From positions 1 through 20,504 of the forward strand of contig URAZ01000055.1 of the NCBI GenBank assembly GCA_900545925.1: a stretch of DNA of 20,504 nt, given 5' to 3'. Origin of the DNA: an uncultured Eubacteriales bacterium. Lineage in GTDB: Bacteria; Bacillota; Clostridia; Oscillospirales; Oscillospiraceae. The position numbers were made by a program, and so were the translations under genes. Below the pieces are notes generated by a model that was given only the letters and a program-made list of their open reading frames with translations, ran no database searches and was not told where the DNA came from. Below, in pieces: positions 8,100-17,400 of the stretch (the first letter of the stretch is position 1; the number at the start of each line of letters is the position of its first letter).

Positions 8100-8235
8100 C
8101 TGCGAAAAAAGGAAATCCTGCAAACTGGCGGATATCCCACGCCGTCATCCGTTTGAATTGCGGGGCAGGCTTATTCCCTCCGCAGCGGATATTTCCGATA
8201 TAGCCGCTGCATACCTGTCGTAATGGAGGATGCAT

Positions 8236-10323
8236 ATGATCGCTCATAAACACATCACGAAAATCATCGCTGTGGTCATGGCGGTCGCTGTTTGTCTATG
8301 CCTTTGCGCAGTCGCATTTTCCCGGCAGATCAAAGCGGCTGCCGGAGATACCGGCATTTCCATGGAATACGAAACGGCGCTCTTTGACACGGACAGCGTC
8401 ATCAGCGTCAACATCCTGATGGATGACGCAGACTGGAACGCCATGCTGGAAAACTCCACGGCTGAGGAATACTACCAATGCGATGTAGAGATCAATGGTA
8501 CGACCTTTTATCGTGTGGGTATCCGTCCCAAGGGAAACACCAGCCTGACATCCATTGCCAGCGACCCTACCACCGACCGCTACAGCTTCAAGCTGGAATT
8601 TGACCATTATGTGGACGGGCAGAGCTGCTTCGGTTTGGACAAGCTGATCCTGAACAATAACTACGCCGATGCCACCAATATGAAAGAGGCGCTGATCTAC
8701 GATATGTACCAGTATCTCGGTGCAGACGCATCCCTCTACAATTATGCCAAAATCTCCGTCAACGGCGAGTATTGGGGTGTTTATCTCGCACTGGAAGCGG
8801 TGGAGGATAGCTTCATGCTCCGTAACTACGGTGCGCAAAGCGGAAAACTCTATAAGCCGGACAGCATGAACATAGGCGACGGAAAAGATTTTGGCGACTT
8901 CAATGCTGATGATATGGATTTTGGAAATATGACCCCGCCAGATACACAGGGAAATGCCAATCAGGCAAATTCCTCCGCTCCAAGCCAGACACCCGATACC
9001 GTTGGCCGACCTCAGAACCGTGATTCGAGCGGTGAAACCTCGGCAGAGCCTTCAACCGATTCCGGGGAACGCCCGTCGATGGATTTCAATTTTGCAGGCG
9101 GCCGGGGCGGCTTCTCCATGAGCGGAGGCGGCGTGGATCTCAACTACACGGATGATGAACTGAACAGCTACGAGACCATCTGGGATGGCGAGGTCACAAA
9201 AACCACAAAGGCTGACCACCAGCGCGTGGTCACTGCGCTCAAAAATATCTCGGAGGGCAATGATCTCGAAACCTATATGGACATTGATAATCTGCTCCGC
9301 TATATGGCCGTTCATGTATTTTCTGTCAATGAGGACAGCCTGTCCGGCATGATGGCGCACAACTACTATCTCTATGAATCCGGAGGGAAACTGAATCTGA
9401 TCCCATGGGACTATAATCTGGCGCTTGGCGGCATGGGCGGCAGCAGTGACACCACCAGTGTTGTCAACGACGCCATCGACAATGCGTTCTCTGGTACAAA
9501 CTTCTTCGATACGCTGATGGAGGATGAGACATACCACAGTCAGTATTACACCTATTTGCAACAGCTCGTGAGTGAGTATATTGATGGCGGCGGATTTGAC
9601 GCTTTCTATGAGCGGGTCCGCGGTCAGATCAACGAGCTTGTGGAGACAGACCCCACTGCGTTCTATTCCTACGACGAATATTTGACGGCGGTCGATACCC
9701 TCTATCAGGTGGTGAAGCTGCGGGGGCAGTCCATTCAGGGACAGCTTGACGGGACGATCCCCTCCATCGAAGCGGAGCAGCGCAGCAGCGACGCGCTGGT
9801 GGATGCCTCCACGCTGGATATCAGCGTGATGGGCAGCATGAACACCGGCGGTGGCGGCGGTGGGTTTGGCTTCAACGCACCGACGGCTTCTGAAAACACC
9901 TCAGATACGCCGGATGCGGCACAGGATACTTCCGAAACGCAGACTGCGCCGGATGGGTTCGCCGAGCCTGGAAATACACCATCCTCTGATTTCGACCCAT
10001 CCCAGTTCGACGGCGAAATGCCGGATGGATTTGACGCATCCCAGTTCGGTGACAAACCGCCAAGCGGATTCGATTCCTCCCAATTTGTCGGAGGAAGTCA
10101 GGATGCCTCTGGCAATACGCAGCAGACAGCCGAGGATACACAGAGTGGCGGAGATAGTAATTTCAGCGGCAGGTCATCTATGGGTAGCTTCCCCAGCAGC
10201 ACTGGAAGCACATCCTCGGCAGCATCCATAAAGAATCTGATCCTGTACGGAGTATCTCTGCTGGTTTTCGCCGTAGCAATGCTTTTTGCAGTTTTGTATC
10301 ACAGAAAGCCGAGAAAACGGTGA
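8236..10323 (+). CDS. CotH-family protein, secreted and C-terminally membrane-anchored
   Basis: The ATG at 8236 is preferred because GGAGG (8225-8229) lies 6 nt before it; the ATG at 8230 touches that site. The 695-residue protein has an N-terminal signal segment (about 8-28) and a CotH-like kinase domain: IRPKGNTS (96-103), FGLDKLILNNNY (132-143), TNMKEALIYD, NGEYWGVYLALEAVED (176-191) and NLIPWDYNLALGGMG (387-401), whose Asp392 matches the metal-binding Asp of CotH. A disordered insert rich in Ser, Pro, Thr and Asp (about 215-300) splits the domain. The C-terminal 150 residues are low-complexity with repeats, followed by one membrane helix (about 667-688) and HRKPRKR, a positive-inside stop. 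CotH proteins phosphorylate spore-coat or surface proteins; here the kinase would face outwards. The target is not evident. Confidence 0.9.
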   Translation: MIAHKHITKIIAVVMAVAVCLCLCAVAFSRQIKAAAGDTGISMEYETALFDTDSVISVNILMDDADWNAMLENSTAEEYYQCDVEINGTTFYRVGIRPKGNTSLTSIASDPTTDRYSFKLEFDHYVDGQSCFGLDKLILNNNYADATNMKEALIYDMYQYLGADASLYNYAKISVNGEYWGVYLALEAVEDSFMLRNYGAQSGKLYKPDSMNIGDGKDFGDFNADDMDFGNMTPPDTQGNANQANSSAPSQTPDTVGRPQNRDSSGETSAEPSTDSGERPSMDFNFAGGRGGFSMSGGGVDLNYTDDELNSYETIWDGEVTKTTKADHQRVVTALKNISEGNDLETYMDIDNLLRYMAVHVFSVNEDSLSGMMAHNYYLYESGGKLNLIPWDYNLALGGMGGSSDTTSVVNDAIDNAFSGTNFFDTLMEDETYHSQYYTYLQQLVSEYIDGGGFDAFYERVRGQINELVETDPTAFYSYDEYLTAVDTLYQVVKLRGQSIQGQLDGTIPSIEAEQRSSDALVDASTLDISVMGSMNTGGGGGGFGFNAPTASENTSDTPDAAQDTSETQTAPDGFAEPGNTPSSDFDPSQFDGEMPDGFDASQFGDKPPSGFDSSQFVGGSQDASGNTQQTAEDTQSGGDSNFSGRSSMGSFPSSTGSTSSAASIKNLILYGVSLLVFAVAMLFAVLYHRKPRKR
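9991..10089 (+). repeat. In-gene repeats encoding (F)DxSQF units
   Basis: Three imperfect copies encode FDPSQFDGEMPDG, FDASQFGDKPPSG and FDSSQFVGG. They lie in the low-complexity stalk of the CotH-like protein, just before its membrane helix. Such repeats can change copy number by slippage. Confidence 0.7.
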
Positions 10324-10389
10324 TTCTGAAAGAATATCAAAAGGCAGCGAGGCAGGTTCGTTGTGACAGGCTTCGCTGTTCCATTTCCT

Positions 10390-10530
10390 TCAAGACTCTT
10401 TCAGCCACTGTATAAACTCGTCCATTGAGATTTTGCCATTCTCACATTTCTCCTTTTCCTGCTGCATTTTCCTGCTTCACGCAGAGAACGTTTCCTGCGA
10501 AATTTTGTCCGCGTGGATCTCGGCTACGGC
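10390..10530 (-). pseudogene. Decayed C-terminal fragment resembling DUF6076
   Basis: In one minus-strand frame, ADKISQETFSA is followed by a stop (TGA at 10479-10477), then SRKMQQEKEKCENG and KISMDEFIQWLKES and a second stop at 10392-10390. The arrangement (R/A-DK-hydroxyl-x2-x-F-x-A-W, then a charged helix, then an EF-x-W tail) resembles the C-terminus of the intact DUF6076 protein in this window (RKDMTKAEFEAWTRDAEQ). The TGA falls exactly where a Trp would be expected, so TGG to TGA is likely. Nothing recognisable lies upstream in this frame. The rest of 10324-10970 (647 bp) holds only a terminator and no gene that I can support. Confidence 0.4.
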
Positions 10531-10889
10531 AGTGATCTGCTGCGCGGCGCTGTGCAGTTTGGTCGTGCTGTGGAGCAGATGACGGATGGCACGCCACCGC
10601 GCGATGCCGCCGTTCTGCCAACTTACATCGACCACAAGCGCCGCAGGAAGTTGCAGCAAAAGAAATCCGCTCTCGGACACGCTGGGGACGATCACGAGGA
10701 TTGAAATATGGAATAAAGCCGGTGGGGATATTGCAGCACATTCTCCAAGGTTTGTACGGTTCGGTTTGCCGGGAACATTGAGCTCAGAGAGATAGCACGC
10801 ATCGGGCAACAGGCAAATGCCGCGTTTTTTCATCCTTCGATATTCCTACTTGCAGGATTGATTCGCAATTTTAAGACGCAAATTTGAAG

Positions 10890-10924
10890 AAAGGCTCCGG
10901 CGTTTTTGGCGCCGGAGCCTTTTT
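10890..10924. terminator. Terminator after the beta-propeller lipoprotein gene
   Basis: A 12-13-bp stem (10890-10902 with 10910-10922) and a 7-nt loop, GC-rich at its core with T5 on the right. It lies 47 bp beyond the stop of the minus-strand gene ending at 10971, so it probably ends that transcript, although the T-run is better on the plus strand. Confidence 0.7.
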
Positions 10925-10970
10925 GTATCAAGAAAACAACCAGCTCAGTGCCGGTGGTTATGATTGAGCC

Positions 10971-13118
10971 TTACTTTGCAAGCACAACGGAAATTTTGAT
11001 CTCCTTTTCCGCCTCGCTCAGATCAAGCGCACCGCCGTCTGCGATGCTCACACGCAGCTCATACAGTGTGCCATCGGACAGGGTATCCACGGCAGCGCCT
11101 GTCTCATCCGTGATCGACCACAGCTCATTGCCGACCTCCGCCAGCTTTCCGTCTGCACCGTAGCCATAGAGCTTCAGCTCAGCGGCGCTTCCGGAAAGAT
11201 TGTTCATCCGGAATGCGACCGTCGTGTTGGGATGAACATTTTCGACCGTCGCAGTATTGCGCCAGCTGGCGACCGTGCCGTCACCGCCGTCCTGCTCAAA
11301 CTGTTCCTGTGTCAGTACGTTCCGCGCGGCCTTATCGAGATCGACCTGCCGGTACGGCATTTCGGGTAGATAGACGAAGCGATCCTGCAATCTGAGCAGC
11401 TCCAGATAGCCCGTCGGGCAGTAGAGGGCGTTGCCGCTGTTTCCGGCGTACATTCCGATGGCCATATTGTTGTAGCCAAACCTGTTGGAAACATCCATCG
11501 TAAAGACGGTCTCGCCGGTCTCAAAGTCCAGAATGATGTACTGCCACATGCCGCTTTCCAGATCCTGCACATAGCCGTAGACATAGCCCGTCGCGGTGGA
11601 GAGCTTCATGATCGACGTGTCGCTCAGATCGTTCCGGCACCAGATGCTCTTCATCTCGTAACCGTCAGCGGTCTTCACGGTGTCCACGCGCTCGACGCCC
11701 GGCGCGATCATGACATTGCCCTTCATGAGCCAGTTCTGGTCGTAAATATTCGCGTAGCTCTGGATCGAAGAGTCGTTGTTGGGGTCGGCAAGGCCTGCGT
11801 TGCCTGCGCCGAACCAGTTGCACACGATGGTGCTGACAGTGCCCTCGCTGTCGTCATAGACGATGGCAGAGTTTTCAACCGCCACCTGATAACCCCCGGG
11901 CAGATCGTCCAGCACCGGCAGACTTGCAACGATCTCACCGGTCTTCATATCCAGAGCCAGCAGCTTGACGGGGTCAGCATTGTCGGTGAACATCACAAGC
12001 TCCGGCGTCAGCGACGGAGAGCAGCCGCCGCCCCATGCAAGACCGCCGCCGGTGGTCTTGTCGCCCTCGCCGCTGACTTTTGCGCCGACACTCTCATACG
12101 GCGTGCACCAGACGGCTTCGACACCATTATTCGCGCGCAGCAGATAGCAGTTCTGGTTCGTCAGGATGACCGCGCCGTCTTTGGAGGCGGCAATGCCGTT
12201 TTCTGCACCCTCACCGGGAGTGAGCTCGTAGACAAAGACTGCATCAGAGAGATCAGTCTGTTTGCCGCTTAGAATCGCATCGATGGCGGAACGTGCGATA
12301 TATCCCAGTACGCCCTGCTGCTCACGCTCCGGGTAGATGCGGAAGCCGCCGGTTGCAAACCAGAGGTTGCCGTCGTAGTCAAAGACCACGGAAAGAAGAT
12401 TCTGCGTCAGCTCCTTGCCGAGCGCGGCCTCGGCTGCCGCCTTGATGTCGATGTCGAGCACCTTTTCAAACTCGGGGATGACATTGCCGTTTTCGTCCGT
12501 TGCGCGCAGCATCAGCACATGGTTGTTGCTGGTGGGGCAGACGATGCGGTTTTCCGAGTCCAAGAACGTATAGGAGCTCTGGATGACGTAACCGCCGCCG
12601 TCATGCTGCTTCGGGGAGAAATAGCCCAGCGTCGTGGTTTCCTTCGCGTTCAGGTCGCGGATGGCGATGCCGCCAAGCAGCGGCACGACCGCGTGGCCAT
12701 AGCTGTCAAAGTAAATGGCAGGCGAAGCGTTCGCGTTGGTTTTCTCATAGGAAACGTTGATTTCCGGGTAGATGCCGAGCGGCAGAACTTCATCCGTGGA
12801 GTCGGTATTGTAGCCGTCGTGGTGGATGTTAGCGTCGCTCTTTGCCATATAGGGGTTTTCGTCGACACGCTTGGCGCGCAGCGTCTTGACCGGCAGTGCA
12901 GAGGACAATGCGTCGGACGCCGGGGTCTCCTCTGTGCCAGCGTCCTCCGGCATATCATCCTCCGGCGAGGCTTTCTCTGATGCGGCCGTTTCGGGCGTCT
13001 GCGTTTCAGAGACCGGGGAAGACTCGGCTGGCGTCTGTGTACAGGCTGCCATGCTCAGGCAGAGCGCAGCAGCCAGCAGCAGGAGCAGCGCAGAACGTAA
13101 TACTTTTTCCATTTTCAT
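10971..13118 (-). CDS. Large lipoprotein with beta-propeller-like repeats
   Basis: A 715-residue protein. ATG 13118 has GGAGG 8 nt upstream. The N-terminus is a lipoprotein signal (KMEKVLRSALLLLLAAALC, then SMAAC with Cys26 as lipid anchor), followed by a Ser/Thr/Glu/Pro linker to about residue 75. From about 85 to 600 there are repeated strand-rich units typical of a propeller: LWFATGGFRIYP, GAVILTNQNCYLLRANNG, PVKLLALDMKTGEIVASLP and YIILDFETGETVFTMD, which recall PQQ/WD-like blades. The last 100 residues form a beta-sandwich-like tail (NTTVAFRMNNLSGSAAELKL). It should sit on the outer face of the membrane, perhaps as a sensor or binding protein. The gene follows a pseudo-receiver gene by 46 bp on the same strand and is probably in one operon with it. 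No enzyme motif was seen. Confidence 0.85.
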   Translation of the reverse strand: MKMEKVLRSALLLLLAAALCLSMAACTQTPAESSPVSETQTPETAASEKASPEDDMPEDAGTEETPASDALSSALPVKTLRAKRVDENPYMAKSDANIHHDGYNTDSTDEVLPLGIYPEINVSYEKTNANASPAIYFDSYGHAVVPLLGGIAIRDLNAKETTTLGYFSPKQHDGGGYVIQSSYTFLDSENRIVCPTSNNHVLMLRATDENGNVIPEFEKVLDIDIKAAAEAALGKELTQNLLSVVFDYDGNLWFATGGFRIYPEREQQGVLGYIARSAIDAILSGKQTDLSDAVFVYELTPGEGAENGIAASKDGAVILTNQNCYLLRANNGVEAVWCTPYESVGAKVSGEGDKTTGGGLAWGGGCSPSLTPELVMFTDNADPVKLLALDMKTGEIVASLPVLDDLPGGYQVAVENSAIVYDDSEGTVSTIVCNWFGAGNAGLADPNNDSSIQSYANIYDQNWLMKGNVMIAPGVERVDTVKTADGYEMKSIWCRNDLSDTSIMKLSTATGYVYGYVQDLESGMWQYIILDFETGETVFTMDVSNRFGYNNMAIGMYAGNSGNALYCPTGYLELLRLQDRFVYLPEMPYRQVDLDKAARNVLTQEQFEQDGGDGTVASWRNTATVENVHPNTTVAFRMNNLSGSAAELKLYGYGADGKLAEVGNELWSITDETGAAVDTLSDGTLYELRVSIADGGALDLSEAEKEIKISVVLAK

Positions 13119-13164
13119 CAAAATATCCTCCGTTTATTTATTTTTCATACAGTTTGTTGGGGTT

Positions 13165-13524
13165 TTATGCGAGCCAGGTGTAAAGTCCCAGTTGAAACGC
13201 TTCCTCAGAAACGGGCTTCAGCAGGAAATAATCGGCCCGCAGTCGGAAGGCGTGAAGCGAGAAATCAAGATCACTGCACCAGATCATCCGGCACACGGGA
13301 CATAAGGAACGAAGGTGCTCCGCTGCATTCAGCCCTGCCACCCCGGAGAGTGCAATGACAGCATTGGTTGGAGCATCTTTCTGCGCCGCTTCAAAAAAGC
13401 GTTCCTGGTCGTCATATTGCACGACCTGAGGAAACAGCCCCTTCGATTCACAGAACCGGGTGATTTGCTCGGCATAGCGCTGCCGCTCCGCTTCCTGTTC
13501 TGCCAGTACGGCAATACGATACAC
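13165..13524 (-). CDS. Stand-alone pseudo-receiver (degenerate response-regulator domain)
   Basis: A 119-residue protein starting at GTG 13524 with AAGGAGG 7 nt upstream; upstream in-frame sequence is not protein-like. It aligns along its whole length with the receiver domain of the LytTR regulator on the opposite strand: RIAVLAEQEAER against RIAIVDDLAAER, GLNAAEHLR against GMEAAKELR, and LLKPVSEEAF against YLVKPFTEED. The acidic pair DD is replaced by AE and the phospho-acceptor Asp by Ser60 (ALSG), with four residues missing in the following loop. Lys103 and Ser84 of the switch are kept. It has no output domain. It cannot be phosphorylated in the usual way and may act by binding the kinase or the regulator. 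Confidence 0.8.
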   Translation of the reverse strand: MYRIAVLAEQEAERQRYAEQITRFCESKGLFPQVVQYDDQERFFEAAQKDAPTNAVIALSGVAGLNAAEHLRSLCPVCRMIWCSDLDFSLHAFRLRADYFLLKPVSEEAFQLGLYTWLA

Positions 13525-13570
13525 AGACCGCCCTCCTTCCTGAATCCAATTTGACGCCTTGCTTACGCTC

Positions 13571-13599
13571 AGTATAAAAAGGTTCTGCCGGTCTTTCAA
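13571..13599 (-). promoter_or_regulatory. Promoter of the pseudo-receiver/lipoprotein operon
   Basis: On the minus strand, TTGAAA (13599-13594), a 17-bp spacer and TATACT (13576-13571). It is about 40 nt upstream of the GTG start. The direct repeat described next begins 7 bp upstream of this -35. Confidence 0.75.
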
Positions 13600-13605
13600 G
13601 CGCCG

Positions 13606-13634
13606 TGGCACGAAAGGGACGATTATGGCACGAA
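13606..13634. repeat. Exact 9-bp direct repeat TGGCACGAA, 20-bp period
   Basis: Copies at 13606-13614 and 13626-13634, separated by 11 bp. They lie between two divergent promoters, upstream of both. Paired 9-bp direct repeats about two turns apart are the binding mode of LytTR regulators, one of which is encoded immediately to the right. The word itself differs from that upstream of 16021. Confidence 0.6.
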
Positions 13635-13670
13635 TTCCGGGGTTGTGGCTTCTCCAACCTTGACGCTCTG

Positions 13671-13679
13671 TGATATAAT
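13671..13679 (+). promoter_or_regulatory. Extended -10 promoter of the LytTR/kinase operon
   Basis: TG-A-TATAAT at 13671-13679 is a perfect extended -10. No good -35 is found 16-18 bp upstream, consistent with an activator bound at the direct repeat (centres about -56 and -76). The transcript leader is about 40 nt. Confidence 0.65.
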
Positions 13680-13726
13680 CACTTTGGATTGGAATATGTG
13701 CAGGAAGAGGAAGGAGAATTCGCTGC

Positions 13727-14449
13727 ATGAGAATTGCGATTGTGGACGATCTTGCCGCGGAACGTGCACTGCTGAAAGACCGGCTGGAGCAGCAGCTTCA
13801 CCGGAGAAATGTGCAGGCAGATATTCTGGAATACGAAAGCAGCGAGAAATTTCTGGAAGCAGTAAGGAAAGCCCCCTTTACTGCCGCATTTCTGGATATC
13901 TATATGAATGGCATGACAGGCATGGAGGCGGCAAAAGAGCTGCGCAAAACCGATACGGATTGTCTGCTGGTTTTTACCACGACCTCCACCGATCATGCGC
14001 TGGAGGGATTTCAGGTCCGGGCGCTGCACTATCTGGTCAAGCCCTTCACCGAGGAGGACATCGATGCGCTGACGGACGAGCTGCTTGCCCGCGTACCGCA
14101 GCCGGAGAAATTTATGACACTGCGGGTAGACGGGAGCGAGTTCCGGCTGCGGTATTGGGATATTGTCTATGCCGAGCATTTTGCCCACATGATCTACGTC
14201 CATACGACGGTTCAAAAGACACTTGCCACACGCCAACCCTTCAAGTCGTTCATCTCCCCACTAAAGGATGACACACGCTTTTTTGTGTGCGGGCGCGGCG
14301 TGATCGTGAATCTGGAACACGCGAAGGATCTGGAAGGCGCCGCCTTCCGCATGGCGGACGGAAGCCGCGTGTTTGTCAGTCAGGACCTTCTGAAAAGCGC
14401 CCGGCAGGCGCTTATGGAGTTCTTGCTTCAAAGGGGGCGGATGGCATAA
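13727..14449 (+). CDS. LytTR-family response regulator
   Basis: A 240-residue protein with AAGGAG 10 nt before the ATG. The receiver domain (1-120) has all key residues: Asp7/Asp8, phospho-acceptor Asp57 (AFLDIYMNG), the Thr run at 84-86 and Lys105 (YLVKPF). The DNA-binding LytTR domain follows (about 135-235; FMTLRVDGSEFRLRYWDIVYAE, ending in DGSRVFVSQDLLKSA), of the AgrA/VirR type. Its stop overlaps the start of the histidine kinase by one base (TAATG), so the pair is translationally coupled. It is expected to bind paired direct repeats, and candidates exist at 13606-13634 and 15927-15957. Confidence 0.95.
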   Translation: MRIAIVDDLAAERALLKDRLEQQLHRRNVQADILEYESSEKFLEAVRKAPFTAAFLDIYMNGMTGMEAAKELRKTDTDCLLVFTTTSTDHALEGFQVRALHYLVKPFTEEDIDALTDELLARVPQPEKFMTLRVDGSEFRLRYWDIVYAEHFAHMIYVHTTVQKTLATRQPFKSFISPLKDDTRFFVCGRGVIVNLEHAKDLEGAAFRMADGSRVFVSQDLLKSARQALMEFLLQRGRMA

Positions 14450-17400
14450 TGGAGCTGCTGCGTCCAATTCTGGAGCTCGGCGTGGTGATTCCCGGCATGC
14501 TGCTTGCCTACTTCCCGGCAAAATCCAGCTTAAAGCAGCCGCTGTCAAAGCTTGTTTTGTGGCTTGTTCCGCTGCTTGCGCTGCTTTGCGCCGCCGGAGG
14601 CGTGGTGTGCTATGCGCGCCGCATGCCGACTGCGCCGATGCTTGCAGGCCTAACCTTGCTTGCAGTCGTGATCTACATAAAAACGCTCCGGATCTCGCTT
14701 TGGAAATCCGGAACGATTGCGTTGTCCGTCTGTGCGGTATTTGCCTGTATCAACAGCCTTTGCCGGGCGATCAACGCCGCAATGCTGATCGATTCGCCGC
14801 AGGCGCAGGCTGCGCCATGGTTCTGTCTGCGGTCTGCGATTTGCTATCATGCGATCTGCTGGCTGTTTGCTGCCATCGCCTATTATCCTGCGACGCATAG
14901 CGTGCGGAGGATGGTCGAGGATGAAAATTTCGCGCAGACCTGGTATGTGTTCTGGGTGCTGCCGCTGGTGTTCATTGCGCTGAATCTGTTTATGATCCCC
15001 AAGTATGCGGACACGCTCTATACCGGGCGTGTTTTGCAGGGGTATTTTGTGATCAGCATCGCACTTTTGTTTTTGATGCTTTTCTTCAACGCAATCTTCC
15101 TTCTGATGGCGATCAGCATCAACCGGAATGTGAGATTGCAGCAGGAGAACCAGCTGCTTTCCATGCAGCAGCAGCGCTACGAAAGCCTGAAAGCTGCCAT
15201 TGAGGAAGCCCGGCAGGCGCGGCACGATCTGCGCCACCAGCTATGTCAGCTCGCCGCCCTTGCAGAAGAAGGGAATCTTGAAAAGATCAAAGCCTATCTT
15301 TCCAGCGCAGTTTCCAGAATCCCGAGTCTGGAGCTGCATTTCTGTGAAAACCGGGCGGCAGACGGCGTGGTCGGGTATTACTGCGCACTTGCGAAGCGGG
15401 AGCAGATCCCATTTTCCGTGCAGCTCGATCTGCCGGAATGTCTTCCAGTAGACGAGATCAATCTGTGCTTGGTCCTCTCGAATCTGCTGGAGAATGCGCT
15501 GGAAGCCAGCCTGCGTACTGCACCTGCCAGACGCAGAATCGAGCTGACCGCCTATCTGCATGGCAACAGTCTGGCACTGATTCAGGTTGAAAACACCTAT
15601 GACGGAGTTATTCGGGAAAAAGACGGGGTATTTCTGTCCTCCAAGCGAAAAGGAGACGGTGTTGGTATCCAGTCCGTCCGCCATATCGCAGAAAAATCCG
15701 GTGGGGTGAGTACAGTCACCTATCAGGACGGTCTGTTCTGCGCAAAGGTCATGCTCCGCAGATAATTATGCCCTGCCTTTCCAAAACGGCACGGCCACAG
15801 ATTTCAACAGTCTTGTCTCCAGCAAGCGCTGAACAAGCCGTATTTCTGTTTTTGCAAAGATATCTGACTTCATTGCGTCCCAACCCATCTGGTCGCCGCA
15901 GCCGTCAGCTGAAAATTCATAATCCGGTTACAGCTCCAGCAAGATTTCGTTACAACTTTCTGTCACACTGACAGCAGTTCGAAAAAGCGGAACATCCCTT
16001 GGGGAAAGGAAGTTTGACTTATGAAAAAAGTACTGGCGATCCTGCTGGCCATATCGGTGCTGGCGCTGAGTGCCTGCGCGGCCAAACAGACAGCTCCGGA
16101 TACGCAGGACACTCCTGCCGCAGAAACGACCGGGCAGCCGGACGCTTCTGAACAGGCGGGAGAAGAACAGGCTTCGGAAGAGCAGCAGCCCGCACAGGAG
16201 GCAAAGCGCGTCGAGCCGATGCCAGAAAGCCTTGATCCGCAGGCGCTGACCGATGCGACTGTCGCGGTGAGCTTCGGCGCAGACGACATTTCCGAAACCG
16301 ACGGCAAAACGGAACTCACGCTGACGGTCTATGATTACGACATCTATGACATGGTCGATATCGCGCAGCTTGCCGTTGGCGATACGATCGTTGTGGACGG
16401 CAAGGACATGGTCGTCACGTCCAGAGAGGACGAGAACGGCTTTGTCACCATCAACGGAGGTCTGGAGCAGGGTGGCGTCGATTTGACGAGCGACGATTCG
16501 GGCGTCTACTACGCCGTTGGTCTGGATGACACAAAATCGTATCACGAGCTCGGCAAGGTCACCGTGCCGGTTGCCGATGGCATTGTCCTGACGGACAATG
16601 CAGACCCCGAGCATCCGGATGAAACGTATGCCGCAGCGGACCTCACAGAGCTGGCTGCGTCTGAACCCGGCTTTACCGCCAACAACACGCTGGCGACCAT
16701 CGAACACGGCGAGCTGACCGTCTTGGCCAGAAGCTATACGCCGTAACGCTTTCAGTCAGAAAATGCCCGGAGGTCTTCTGCCTCCGGGCATTTTCCTGCT
16801 TTGCGGCAGACAGCCCCAGCGCCCGTGCCGGACAAGCGGCTTGACCGCGTCGGAATTGCGGACTATAATAATGCAGAAATTCCGGAATGAAAGGGCAGGC
16901 TTTATGAAAGAAAACCGAAAACTTCTGAAAGAAGTCCTCAAGGATATTGAACATGATATGACGGACGAGGAAGTCCTGAATTTGCTGGCAGACAGCAAGA
17001 TTTCCGAAAGTCCTGCAACGGAAAAATACACGCTCGGGCAACGCGCGGCGGACACGATTGCGAAATTCGCGGGCAGCTGGGCGTTTATCTTCGCGTTCAC
17101 AGGCGTGCTGATCCTGTGGATGGTCGTCAATACGATTCTGGCAGCAAAAGCCTTTGACCCGTATCCGTTTATTCTTTTGAATTTGGTTCTCTCCTGCGTC
17201 GCGGCGATCCAGGCACCGCTCATCATGATGAGCCAGAACCGGCAGGAGGAAAAGGACCGCCGCCGCGCGGAAAATGATTACAAGGTCAATCTCAAAACCG
17301 AGATCATGATCGAGGATCTTTATGATAAGGTCAATGCCATTCTTGCAAAGCAGTCTGCGCTGGAGAAAAAACTGCAGGAGCAGGAAGAAACAAAATCGTA